From CAZUZD01 sp964624465 (GTDB lineage Bacteria > Planctomycetota > Planctomycetia > Isosphaerales > Isosphaeraceae): DNA of 24,810 nucleotides. The notes beneath the pieces are model-generated. The model saw only the letters and a list, made by a program, of their open reading frames with translations, was not told where the DNA came from and ran no database searches. This document shows positions 1 to 7,901 of this stretch, in pieces; position 1 is the stretch's first letter, and every line of letters starts with the position of its first letter. The stretch spans positions 1-24,810 of the forward strand of contig CAZUZD010000056.1 in assembly GCA_964624465.1 (NCBI GenBank). The letters are read 5' to 3'. The position numbers were made by a program, and so were the translations under genes.

Positions 1-240
1 GAACTGGCCGCTCCCCTTGGGGCCAATTCGGCGGAGCGGGACGGTAAGCCGGTCGGGGCTATGCACCCGCTCGTGGTACCGCGCCATCTTCTGGCAGAGG
101 AAGCCGCGGGTGAACGGGTGCTCGGGATCGCCCTGGACCGCGACGGCCCGGCCAGCCTCGACGGTCACCCGCATGAGGCAGGTGTCGGGGCAGTCGAGCG
201 GGCAGACGCAGCGGACGGTCCGTCGATCGGTGGTGGCCAA
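1..240 (-). CDS. Molybdopterin-dependent oxidoreductase, N-terminal part (runs off the window)
   Basis: Only the first 80 codons are present; the gene continues beyond base 1. The reading frame contains C-x3-C-x3-C (residues 13, 17 and 21, within CPLDCPDTC) and a fourth Cys at 49 in RGFLCQK. This is the [4Fe-4S] signature at the N-terminus of DMSO-reductase/formate-dehydrogenase-type bis-MGD enzymes. The following HSPDRLTVPLRR segment, where the strand swings into the first Mo-bis-MGD domain, also fits. The chosen start is TTG at 240, with a GGAG about 10 bases upstream. An in-frame ATG at 369 would add 43 residues of Arg/Pro-rich sequence unlike the family, so it is less likely. No Tat signal precedes the cysteines from the TTG, which suggests a cytoplasmic enzyme. 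The substrate cannot be inferred. It is transcribed divergently from the secreted-protein genes at 516-4372. Confidence 0.85.
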   Translation of the reverse strand, partial: MATTDRRTVRCVCPLDCPDTCLMRVTVEAGRAVAVQGDPEHPFTRGFLCQKMARYHERVHSPDRLTVPLRRIGPKGSGQF

Positions 241-515
241 TAGCGGAGTCTCCGGCGGGCGGCGGCGTGCGGGCGGGCGATCCGGAACGGCCAGGGCAAT
301 CTTAACCGTCCGGTCGTGCGGGCGGGAACGGTCGGGGGCATCGCCGTCAGAACTTGCGCGGCTTGACATCGGGTCGGACCCATGCGACGGTGGTCCCAGC
401 CTCACGCCCGCCACCGCCCGCCCCGCCCCGAGTCTGCCCCCGATCCCCCCTGCCTCGACGCTCCGCCCGGCGCCCCTGGCCGCGGCCCGCCTCGACCCCG
501 CGAGGAGTCCTGCCG

Positions 516-2879
516 ATGAAGTCGCCTCTCCCAGGCACCCGACTGGCCGCCGTTGCCGTTCTGATCGGCCTCGTCCCGGCCGCGGCTCATGCCGACGCCC
601 CCCAGATCAGCGGCCTGGCCCCCGCCGGCGTCCAGCGTGGGGTGGCAACCGAGGTCCTGATCTCCGGGGGCAACCTCGCCGGCAATCCTCGCATCGTGGC
701 GCCCATCCCGATCCAGGTCGATCCGCCCGAGAAGCCCGAGGCCGACGCCGCCAAGTGGAGGGTCAAGCTCACCGTCCCGGCCGACCTGCCGGTCGGCGTC
801 TACCCGATCCGGGTCGTGACCGACGACGGGATCTCGCCGCCGTTCCTGATGCACGTCGCCCAGCTCCCGACCACCGCCGAGGCCGAGCCCAACAGCAGCC
901 TGGCCCAGGCCCAGGCCATCAACCCGCCGACGGTGGTCGAGGGTCAGCTCGCCGGCAACGATGCCGACTTCTTCAAGTTCAAGGGCCGCAAGGGTCAGCG
1001 GATCGTCGTCGACGCCCTCTGCTCCCGGCTCGGTTCGGGCATCGATCCGCAGTTGCGGCTCCTGAAGCTCGACCAGACGCCGATCGCCTCGGCCGAGGAC
1101 ACGCCCGGCCTGATGACCGACGCGCGACTCACCCTCGAGCTGCCCGAGGACGGCGAGTACCTCATCGAGCTCTCCGACTCGACCTATGCCACCGCGGGTC
1201 GGCCGGTCTACCGGCTCACCGTCGGCGACCTGCCGGCGCCCCTGGAGGTGTATCCCCTGGGCGGCCGTCGCGGCGAGACCATCGGACTCGAGCTGCGCGG
1301 CGGCACCCTGCCCGGCGGCGCGACCCTCGCGGCCGCGGCGCGGGTCGAGGCCGTCGCCCCGGACATCTCGACCCGGCCCCGGGTCACGAACCACGCCCTC
1401 GGACTCGCTGGACCGAGTGACCCGACCTACGACGCCGAGCTGCTCGGCCCGCTCGACGTCAGCGACCTGCCCGAGCTCCGCGAGCCCAGCGACCCCGCCG
1501 CCGGGCCCGTCCGGGCCGCGGCGCCCGTGGTCCTGAATGGCCGGATCGACCCGGCCGGCGACGAGGACCGGTTCACCCTGGCCGTGGCACCGGGCCAGAA
1601 GCTCCGGGTGGCCGTGCATGCCGCCGACCTCGGCTCGGCCCTCGACGGCACCCTCCAGGTCCTGAACCCGACGAACGGCCAGGCGATCGCCAACGCCGAC
1701 GACGTGCCGGTCCCGGCGATCCGCGCCCGCGGCCAGAATCGCAACGCCCCCGGCCTGGTCTCGACCGACCCGAGCACCGAGTTCACCGTGCCGGCCGGCC
1801 TGACCGACGTCACGCTCGCCCTCAAGGACCTCGCCGGCCGCGGCGGCGCTGGCTTCGCCTATCGCATCGTCGTGGAGCCGGCCGACCCGACGTACACCGT
1901 CGAGATGGCCGAGGCCCAGGTCAGCGTCCCGAATGGCGGCACCGTCGCGGTGCCGGTCACCATCGGCCGCCAGGGCTACAGCGGGCCGATCCGCCTGGAA
2001 GTCGCCAACCTCCCGGCCGGCCTGACCGCGCGGCCAGGCGCCGTCGGCGAGGGGCACGCGCTCGGGGTCCTGAGCCTGTCGGCGAGCCCCGACGCGGCGT
2101 TCGACCCGCAGACCCTGGAGGTCGTGGCCCGCGCCGACGGCCCCGGCGGTCCGATCGTCGAGCGGGCGACCAAGCAGGTCGTCTTCGTGCAGCAGGGCCC
2201 CCTGCCGATCCAGTTTCAGACCCAGACCGGCCTGGCCGCCGCCCCCGCGCTGGCCCGACCCGCGCGACTGGAGACCCCGGAGGCGGCCGTCGAGGCGGTC
2301 CACGGGTACCCTGCGACCTTCCCGATCAAGCTCCAGCGATCCGAGGGGGCTGAGGGGGCCCTGAGCCTCTCCCCCCTGGCACTGCCCCCTGGGCTGGCCG
2401 TCCCCGAGGTGAAGCTCGACGACAAGGGCACCGAGGCAACCGTGACCGTCAACGTCGCGCCGGAGACCGCTCTGGGCAAGGTGACGATCGGCCTGAGCGG
2501 CAAGGGGAAGCTCGGCGGCAAGGACCTCGTCCTGGCCGCCCCGGTGGCGACCCTCGAGGTCGTCCGCCCGGCGACCGTGGAACTGGCCTCGCCGAAGTTC
2601 GAGATCAAGCCCGGCGAGACCTTCGAGCTCAAGGGGAAGATCGTGCGACGGGCCCCGTTCAAGCAGCCGGTCAAGGTCCAGCTCAACGGCCTGCCCGCCG
2701 GGCTGAAGGCCGATCCGATCGACCTGGCCGCCGAGGCCTCCGAGTTCACCGTGAAGGTCGTCGCCGAGGCCGGAGCCGCCGCGGCCGAGGCCGGAGCCCA
2801 GCTGGCGCTGGCGTTCAAGCTCGGCGACAAGGACTACGCCTTCCCGCCGACCCCCGTGGCCGTGAAGGTCGTGAAGTGA
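516..2879 (+). CDS. Secreted PPC-domain (pre-peptidase C-terminal) protein
   Basis: A 787-residue exported protein. The ATG at 516 follows CGAGGAG and begins a clear signal peptide (MKSPL, hydrophobic core, cleavage near AHA-DAP at about 26), so the longer upstream open frame is rejected. Residues 28-117 resemble an Ig/IPT-like domain (ISGLAPAGVQRG... VLISGGNL). Residues 122-237 form a typical PPC domain: EAEPNSS, GQLAGNDADFFKFKGRKGQ, and a final GEYLIELSD. A second PPC-like module follows at about 395-520 (GRIDPAGDEDRFTLAV), then several beta-rich repeats to the C-terminus. No catalytic domain is visible. In planctomycetes such proteins are commonly encoded next to cytochrome/WD40 proteins, as here (84 bases to the next gene). 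The exact role is unknown; a periplasmic or surface binding function is inferred. A TTGACA at 363-368 could be a -35 box, but no good -10 follows. Confidence 0.85.
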   Translation: MKSPLPGTRLAAVAVLIGLVPAAAHADAPQISGLAPAGVQRGVATEVLISGGNLAGNPRIVAPIPIQVDPPEKPEADAAKWRVKLTVPADLPVGVYPIRVVTDDGISPPFLMHVAQLPTTAEAEPNSSLAQAQAINPPTVVEGQLAGNDADFFKFKGRKGQRIVVDALCSRLGSGIDPQLRLLKLDQTPIASAEDTPGLMTDARLTLELPEDGEYLIELSDSTYATAGRPVYRLTVGDLPAPLEVYPLGGRRGETIGLELRGGTLPGGATLAAAARVEAVAPDISTRPRVTNHALGLAGPSDPTYDAELLGPLDVSDLPELREPSDPAAGPVRAAAPVVLNGRIDPAGDEDRFTLAVAPGQKLRVAVHAADLGSALDGTLQVLNPTNGQAIANADDVPVPAIRARGQNRNAPGLVSTDPSTEFTVPAGLTDVTLALKDLAGRGGAGFAYRIVVEPADPTYTVEMAEAQVSVPNGGTVAVPVTIGRQGYSGPIRLEVANLPAGLTARPGAVGEGHALGVLSLSASPDAAFDPQTLEVVARADGPGGPIVERATKQVVFVQQGPLPIQFQTQTGLAAAPALARPARLETPEAAVEAVHGYPATFPIKLQRSEGAEGALSLSPLALPPGLAVPEVKLDDKGTEATVTVNVAPETALGKVTIGLSGKGKLGGKDLVLAAPVATLEVVRPATVELASPKFEIKPGETFELKGKIVRRAPFKQPVKVQLNGLPAGLKADPIDLAAEASEFTVKVVAEAGAAAAEAGAQLALAFKLGDKDYAFPPTPVAVKVVK

Positions 2880-2897
2880 CCGGGCGCCGTCGCCCGG
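2880..2897 (+). terminator. Short GC hairpin directly after the PPC gene
   Basis: A 7-bp perfect stem (CCGGGCG / CGCCCGG) with a CCGT loop begins on the base after the PPC stop codon. There is no T-tract. It may be a weak terminator or an mRNA-stabilising element between two genes that are probably co-transcribed. Confidence 0.35.
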
Positions 2898-2962
2898 ACG
2901 CCGCCCCTTCGACCCGCCGCCCGAACCGACTGCCCCACGAGCCCGACCGAGGACCGTTCCCC

Positions 2963-4372
2963 ATGAGCCGCCGCACCCGCTCGACCCTGCTGGCCGGCCT
3001 GATGTTTCTGGCCCCGCTGCCCGTGCTGGCCGACGATCCGAAGCCGGCCGATGCGCCGGCGGGCACCGTCAGCTTCATGAAGGACGTGGCGCCGATCTTC
3101 GTGCAGAACTGCATCGCCTGCCACAACGGCCGCAAGAGCGAGGGCAAGTACAACATGCTCACCTTCGCCGCCCTGACCAAGGGGGGCGTCAACGGTGAGG
3201 GGATCACCGTCGTGCCGGGCAAGCCCGAGGAGAGTTACCTCGTCGACCTGATCCAGCCCGACGCCGAGCCGAGGATGCCGTTCAAGCTCGATCCGCTCAC
3301 CGAGACCCAGCGCCAGACCGTGGCGAAGTGGGTGGCCGAGGGCGGCACCTACGACGGCCCCGATCCGAACGCCGAATGGCCGACGGTGCTGCACAAGATG
3401 ACCGTCGTGAAGGTCCCCGAGGCGTATCCGGTCGCCGTGCCGGTCACCGCGATCGGCTTCACGCCCGACGGTACTGAAGTGCTGAGCTCGGGCTATCACG
3501 AGCTGAACGCCTGGAAGGCCGCCGACGGCGCCCTGAGCCGCCGTACCCGCGGGCTCCAGGAGCGGGTTTACGACGTCGCGGTCAGCCCCAACGGCAAGTG
3601 GCTGGCCACGGCCAGCGGCGATCCCGGCCAGTTCGGTACGGCCAAGCTCTGGACGCTCGAAGGTGGCGAGCCGAAGCCGGCCCGTGACCTGATCGAGTGC
3701 AGCGACAGCGTCTATGCCGTCGCCTTCAGCCCCGACAGCACGCTGGTCGCCGAGGCGGGGGCCGACAGAGCGATCCGCATCTTCAAGGTCGAGTCGGGCG
3801 AGCAGGTCGCGCTCATCGAGGACCACGCCGACTGGATCTACGACCTGGCCTTCAGCCCCGACGGCAAGCGGCTCGCCTCGGCCAGCCGCGACAAGACGAG
3901 CAAGGTCTTCGACGTCGAGAAGAAGGAGTCGCTCGTCACCTTCCCCGGCCACGCCGACACGGTGTACAGCGTCGCTTTCAGCCCCGACGGCAAGCTCGTC
4001 CTCTCGGCCGGCGCCGACGGCCAGATCCGGTTCTGGAACCCCGACGAGGACGGCAAGCAGGTCCGCAACGTGGGGGGCTTTGGTGGCGGCTGCTTCAAGA
4101 TCACCTTCGCCCCCGACGGCAAGACGCTCATCGGCGCGGGGGCCGACAAGGTGGTGCGGGTGATCAACCCGGAGAATGGTCAGGTCGGCAAGAGCCTCTC
4201 GGGCCACACCGACTGGATCTACACCCTGGCCGTCTCGCCCGACGGCAAGACGATCGCCTCGGGCAGCTGGGACGGCGAGGTGCGGCTCTGGAACGCCGAG
4301 GACGGCAAGCCGCTGCGGACCATCTTCGCCGCCCCCGGCCTGACCCCGCCCGCCCCGCCCGCCGCCAAGTGA
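2963..4372 (+). CDS. Cytochrome c (planctomycete type) fused to WD40 beta-propeller
   Basis: A 469-residue exported protein. The start is ATG 2963, which gives a signal peptide (RRTRSTLLAGLMFLAPLPVLA-DD). An in-frame GTG at 2876 overlaps the previous stop and would precede the signal peptide with Arg/Pro-rich sequence. Residues about 36-130 are a c-type cytochrome domain: haem motif CIACH at 50-54 and the likely axial Met in EPRMPF at about 105, followed by the family's TETQRQTVAKWVAEGG ending. From about 145 to 455 there are seven WD40-like blades, each with the F(S/T)PDG(K/T) turn, for example YDLAFSPDGKRLASAS and YSVAFSPDGKLVLSAG. Seven blades suffice for one closed propeller. Cytochrome-WD40 fusions (PSCyt1-type) are a hallmark of Planctomycetes. 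A periplasmic electron-transfer or scaffold role is inferred. The usual DUF1549/DUF1553 partners are not adjacent. Confidence 0.9.
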   Translation: MSRRTRSTLLAGLMFLAPLPVLADDPKPADAPAGTVSFMKDVAPIFVQNCIACHNGRKSEGKYNMLTFAALTKGGVNGEGITVVPGKPEESYLVDLIQPDAEPRMPFKLDPLTETQRQTVAKWVAEGGTYDGPDPNAEWPTVLHKMTVVKVPEAYPVAVPVTAIGFTPDGTEVLSSGYHELNAWKAADGALSRRTRGLQERVYDVAVSPNGKWLATASGDPGQFGTAKLWTLEGGEPKPARDLIECSDSVYAVAFSPDSTLVAEAGADRAIRIFKVESGEQVALIEDHADWIYDLAFSPDGKRLASASRDKTSKVFDVEKKESLVTFPGHADTVYSVAFSPDGKLVLSAGADGQIRFWNPDEDGKQVRNVGGFGGGCFKITFAPDGKTLIGAGADKVVRVINPENGQVGKSLSGHTDWIYTLAVSPDGKTIASGSWDGEVRLWNAEDGKPLRTIFAAPGLTPPAPPAAK

Positions 4373-4642
4373 CGGTTCCCGGGCCGCCCGCCCGCATCCG
4401 AGCGCGGTTCGCGGCGGATCCGGATCGCCAGGACGCCGGTCCAACCCCGGCATCCTGTGGCGATCGATCCACACCCGGTCCCGGGGTGCGGAATCCTGTC
4501 GCCGCGTCGCCGTTGGTCGCGTAGAGTGGATGGACGCGTGCGACCGTGGTCGGGTTCTCCGCCCCGATCGCTGCGACACGGTTCCCGTCACGCCGGGTTC
4601 CCCCCGGACCGACGAGCCCCGCACCGATCGAGGATCGCCCTC

Positions 4643-5935
4643 ATGACGCTGCCATCGCGCCGCCCGCACCGTCCGGCCCGCCCGGGTCTGGACCTGCTCG
4701 AAGGCCGCCTGCTCCTGTCGGTCCCCGGCACCTATGGCACCGCGACAAACGGCGAGCCGCTGGTCCTCCGCTCGTTCCCGGGCCACACGGGCGAGGCCTC
4801 CAATGGGGAGGCGGTCGAGCTCCGCGATCCCCCGACGCCGGGCTCCGACACCGGCAGCTCCGGGGGCGAGGGCTCCGAGTCCGATCCCGGCGTCCCGGTC
4901 GACGGCGGCACCAGCACGGGCGAGCCGGAGGTCGTCGAGGACGACCTGCCGTTCGACTGGTCGGGTGGCATCGAGACCACCGCCGGGCCGACCACGACCG
5001 CCCTGCCCCCGGGGCTGCTCGGTCGGCTGCTGGCGGGCGGCGGGGTCCAGTCGTTGCCGACGGCCGGGGGCGCGGGCACCGTCGGGGGCCTGGCCGCCTT
5101 GCCCCGTGGGTTCGTGGTGACGCGGTCGACCGCCGGGCAGTCCAGCCTGGTCCGCATCGGTCGTGGCGGCAGTCCCCAGACCCTGTTCCGGGCCCCGGCC
5201 GGCCAGACGCTCACCGCCGTCGTTCCCCTGCGCAGCGGCTTCCTGGTGGTCGCCACCCGGCCGGATGCGGGCGGCCCGGGTGCGTTGCAGATTCTCGACC
5301 GCTCCGGCCGGACGGTCGGCACGATCCAGGATGCGGGCCTGATCAACGCCGCGACGGCGCTCGTCGTCCAGGAGCAGGGTCGCCAGGCATCGGTATTCGT
5401 GGCCAACGCAGGCAACGGGACCATCAGCCGCCTGAATCTGGAGGCCCGTGATGGCCGCGTCCAGCTCCAGGGCGGCCGGGTGATCGCGACCGGATACGCG
5501 GCGGGGTCCCTGGCCCTCGCGTATGACGCCCGTCGCAACACGCTCTTCGTGGGTTCGGGCACCACGGCCACCGTGTACGCCGTCGACCAGGCGGCGGGCC
5601 GCCGGGTGGCCGCCGGGCCGGGGCGGGCGCTCGTCAACGGGGCCGGGACGCTGGGCACGATCGCGGGGCTAGCCGTGCAGCCGGCCGGCCACCTGCTGGT
5701 CAGCGGGAACAGCCCGAGCGGCCAGTCGAGTCGCCTGGCCGAGTACACCGCGCAGGGGCAGCTTGTGACGGCGGTCACCGTGGCCCGCACCCCGAACGCC
5801 GCCAGCAGCCTCGCCCTCCGGTCGGTCGGCGCCCAGCTCTCGCTGGCGACCACCAACGCGACAACCGGCACGGTGCAGCTGCGGGCCCTGCCGGGCACCC
5901 TCCGCCTCCGGGCTGTGCGCCTCGCAACGCGTTGA
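4643..5935 (+). CDS. Exported LEPR-XLL-type planctomycete protein, possible beta-propeller
   Basis: A 430-residue protein. The start at ATG 4643 puts the motif LDLLEGRLLLSVPG at residues 16-29. This is a variant (LEGRLLLS) of the LEPR-XLL N-terminal motif found on large exported planctomycete proteins, usually preceded by an Arg-rich stretch as here (PSRRPHRPARPG). Residues about 30-60 hold a short internal duplication (TATNGEPLVLR then EASNGEAVELR). A Gly/Ser/Asp-rich linker follows to about 110. The remainder is a repetitive beta-rich domain (GFVVTRSTAGQSSLVRI, LFVGSGTTATVYAVDQ, LLVSGNSPSGQSSRLAEYT) that reads like propeller blades of the NHL/SMP-30 kind, although no blade motif is exact. 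There is no visible membrane anchor or catalytic motif. The 270 bases upstream show nothing else convincing. It lies 270 bases after the WD40 gene and may be separately transcribed. Confidence 0.75.
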   Translation: MTLPSRRPHRPARPGLDLLEGRLLLSVPGTYGTATNGEPLVLRSFPGHTGEASNGEAVELRDPPTPGSDTGSSGGEGSESDPGVPVDGGTSTGEPEVVEDDLPFDWSGGIETTAGPTTTALPPGLLGRLLAGGGVQSLPTAGGAGTVGGLAALPRGFVVTRSTAGQSSLVRIGRGGSPQTLFRAPAGQTLTAVVPLRSGFLVVATRPDAGGPGALQILDRSGRTVGTIQDAGLINAATALVVQEQGRQASVFVANAGNGTISRLNLEARDGRVQLQGGRVIATGYAAGSLALAYDARRNTLFVGSGTTATVYAVDQAAGRRVAAGPGRALVNGAGTLGTIAGLAVQPAGHLLVSGNSPSGQSSRLAEYTAQGQLVTAVTVARTPNAASSLALRSVGAQLSLATTNATTGTVQLRALPGTLRLRAVRLATR

Positions 5936-5954
5936 ACCTCCGTCCGGAGCCCGC

Positions 5955-5989
5955 TCCCCGGTCAGGCGGGTCGCCCCCCTGACCGGGGA
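5955..5989. terminator. Bidirectional terminator hairpin between convergent genes
   Basis: An 11-bp perfect stem (TCCCCGGTCAG / CTGACCGGGGA) with a 13-base loop lies 19 bases after the LEPR-XLL gene stop and 19 bases past the convergent antiporter stop. It lacks a T-run, as is common in very GC-rich genomes. Position and symmetry support a shared terminator. Confidence 0.7.
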
Positions 5990-6008
5990 AGGCACCCCGG
6001 TGAGCGGA

Positions 6009-7761
6009 TCAGACCGGGCGGGCCACGTCGGGGGTGGGGCTGCCGTGCAGCTCCTCGCGGATCCGGGCCCGCTCGCGGTCGAGCTGATCGGGGGTCGCAC
6101 CCAGGTGCTGCATCAGGGCCTGAGTCATGGCCAGGGCCACCTCGGTCTCGTCCGAGACGATCACATCGGCCCCGGCGCCCCGGAGGCCGGCGTAGCCGGT
6201 GATGTAGTTCGACCGGGCGAAGACGAGGACGTCCGGGTTCAGCCGCTTGGCCGCCCGGATCGCCTCGGCTGCGTTGGGCATCGCCTCGCTGCTGAGGATC
6301 AGGGCCACGGCCCCCGCCAGGCCGGCCTCGGCGAGGGTGTTCTCGGCGGTCGCATCTCCGTAGACGGCGAGCCCGCCGTGATCCTTGATCGCGCGCACGG
6401 TATCGAGGTTCAGCTCGACGATGACCGGATCGAAGTGGTTCTCGCGCAGCAGGCGGGCCAGGGTCCGCCCGACCGGCCCGTGACCCGCGATCACCGCCCG
6501 ATGGCGCTCGTCGGCCGGATTCGACGAGAGCTCGGCTACCGCACCGCTGGCCACGGGCGCGGCGACGGGGCCGCGAGGGTCCAGGCTCGGGCGCAGCCAG
6601 CGCTCGAGCGGGCCCGCCAGCCGATACAGCAGTGGGTTGATGCTGATCGAGATCAGGGCCGCCGCGATCAGCGTGTTGGTGGCCCGATCGTCGAGCAGGC
6701 CCAGGCTCTCGCCCGTGGCCGCCAGGATGAACGAGAACTCGCCGATCTGCCCCAGTGCCAGCCCGACCGAGACCGCCACCCGGACGGGGTAGCCCAGCAG
6801 CCACACCAGGGTGAAGACCACGACGGGCTTGACCAGCACGATGTAGGCCACCGTGGCGGCCACCAGGCCCGGGGCTTCGAGCAGGTGCTGGGGCCGGAAC
6901 AGGATGCCCACCGAGGCGAAGAACAGGACGGCGAAGGCATCCCGCATCGGCAGCGCGTCGGTCGCGGCCCGAAGGCTGAACTCGGATCGGCCCACGACCA
7001 TTCCGGCCAGGAATGCGCCCAGGGCCATCGACACCCCGAAGAGCCGCGCCGAGCCGACCGCGATCCCGAGCGCCACGCCGAGCACGGTCAGCGTGAACAG
7101 CTCGCGCGAGCGAGTGGCCGCCACCCGATCGAGGAGCCAGGGGATCACCCGTTCGCCGACCAGGATCGTGAGCCCGACCATGGCCGCGATCTTTACGATC
7201 GCGATCCCCACGCCCCCCAGGATCGCCGCGACCCCGCCCTGCCCCGGCCCGAAGAAGACCGGCAGCATGACCAGCACGAAGACGGTGTACAGGTCCTCGA
7301 CCACTAGCCAGCCCATGGCGATGTGCCCGGATCGCGTGTGCAGGTCGCCGCTGTCAGAGAGCACGCGCACGAGCACGACCGTGCTGGCCACCGAGATCGA
7401 GAGCCCGAAGATCAGGCCCGCCGTCCAGCCCCAGCCGGCCAGCACGCCGATGAGCGTGCCGACCGAGGTGGCGACCAGGCTCTGTCCGAAGGCGCCCGGC
7501 AGCGCCACCTTGCGGACCTCGAGCAACTCCTTGAAGTGGAACTGGAGGCCCACCCCGAACATGAGCAAAATCACCCCGACCTCGGCGAACTGGTCGGCGA
7601 CGTCGCGGTTCGCCACGAACCCGGGAGTGTAGGGGCCGGTCACCACGCCGCTGATCAGGTAGCCGACGATGGGGGACAGTCCGAGCCGCAGCGCAATGTA
7701 GCCGCAGATGAGGGCGGCGATCAGGCTACCGGTCAGGGTGAGGAGCAGGTCGGCGTCATGC
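6009..7761 (-). CDS. CPA2 cation/proton antiporter with RCK (TrkA-N) domain, KefB/YbaL-like; 5' end in assembly gap
   Basis: 583 readable residues starting HDADLLLTLTGSLIAALICG. The preceding codon is N-N-G, so an ATG (MHDADLLL, a typical start for this family) would sit exactly at the gap edge; total length would be about 584. Residues 1-380 are strongly hydrophobic, with about 12 membrane segments and family motifs such as LGLSPIVGYLISGVVTGPYTPGF, GVILLMFGVGLQF and MALGAFLAGMVVG. From about 415 there is a Rossmann RCK domain: VIAGHGPVGRTLARLL, then VIVELNLDTV and VYGDAT. The family exchanges K+ or Na+ for H+ across the inner membrane, with the RCK domain sensing a nucleotide or glutathione. 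KefB-type ligand control is not provable here. It is convergent with the LEPR-XLL gene across a shared hairpin. Confidence 0.93.
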
Positions 7762-7771
7762 NNNNNNNNNN
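7762..7771. other. Assembly gap (10 N)
   Basis: Ten undefined bases, probably a scaffold join of unknown true length. It removes the start codon and upstream region of the antiporter gene. The linkage between the left and right halves of this window therefore rests on scaffolding rather than on contiguous reads. Confidence 0.97.
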
Positions 7772-7880
7772 GGGGGGGGGTACCGGGCCCCGGGTCGGGG
7801 GGTGGGCAGGGGGGGGGGCTGCCGGGGGGGGGGCTATCCGGGGGGGGGGGGGGGTTGGTTGGGGGGGGCCCGAGTGCGGG
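7772..7880. other. G-homopolymer-rich stretch of doubtful quality beside the gap
   Basis: About 110 bases with many runs of 6-14 G separated by short islands (TACC, CTGCC, CTATCC, TTGGTTGG). Nothing else in the window looks like this except 14615-14714. It starts at the gap edge and carries no coding signal. It is most likely base-calling or assembly error, although a true GC-rich hairpin that broke the assembly is possible. Confidence 0.75.
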
Positions 7881-7901
7881 GGGCGGTCCGACCGGTCGCG
7901 G

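Noticed and set aside
354..515. Longer start for the PPC protein
   Set aside because: Would place Arg/Pro-rich sequence before a well-formed signal peptide; ATG 516 has its own ribosome site.
402..2303. Long minus-strand open frame antisense to the PPC gene
   Set aside because: Arg/Gly/Asp-rich shadow of a GC-rich gene; no domain, no signal, and the plus frame has a clear signal peptide and PPC domains.
2834..4786. 650-codon minus-strand frame opposite the WD40-cytochrome gene
   Set aside because: Its periodic sequence mirrors the WD40 repeats on the other strand; no family features.
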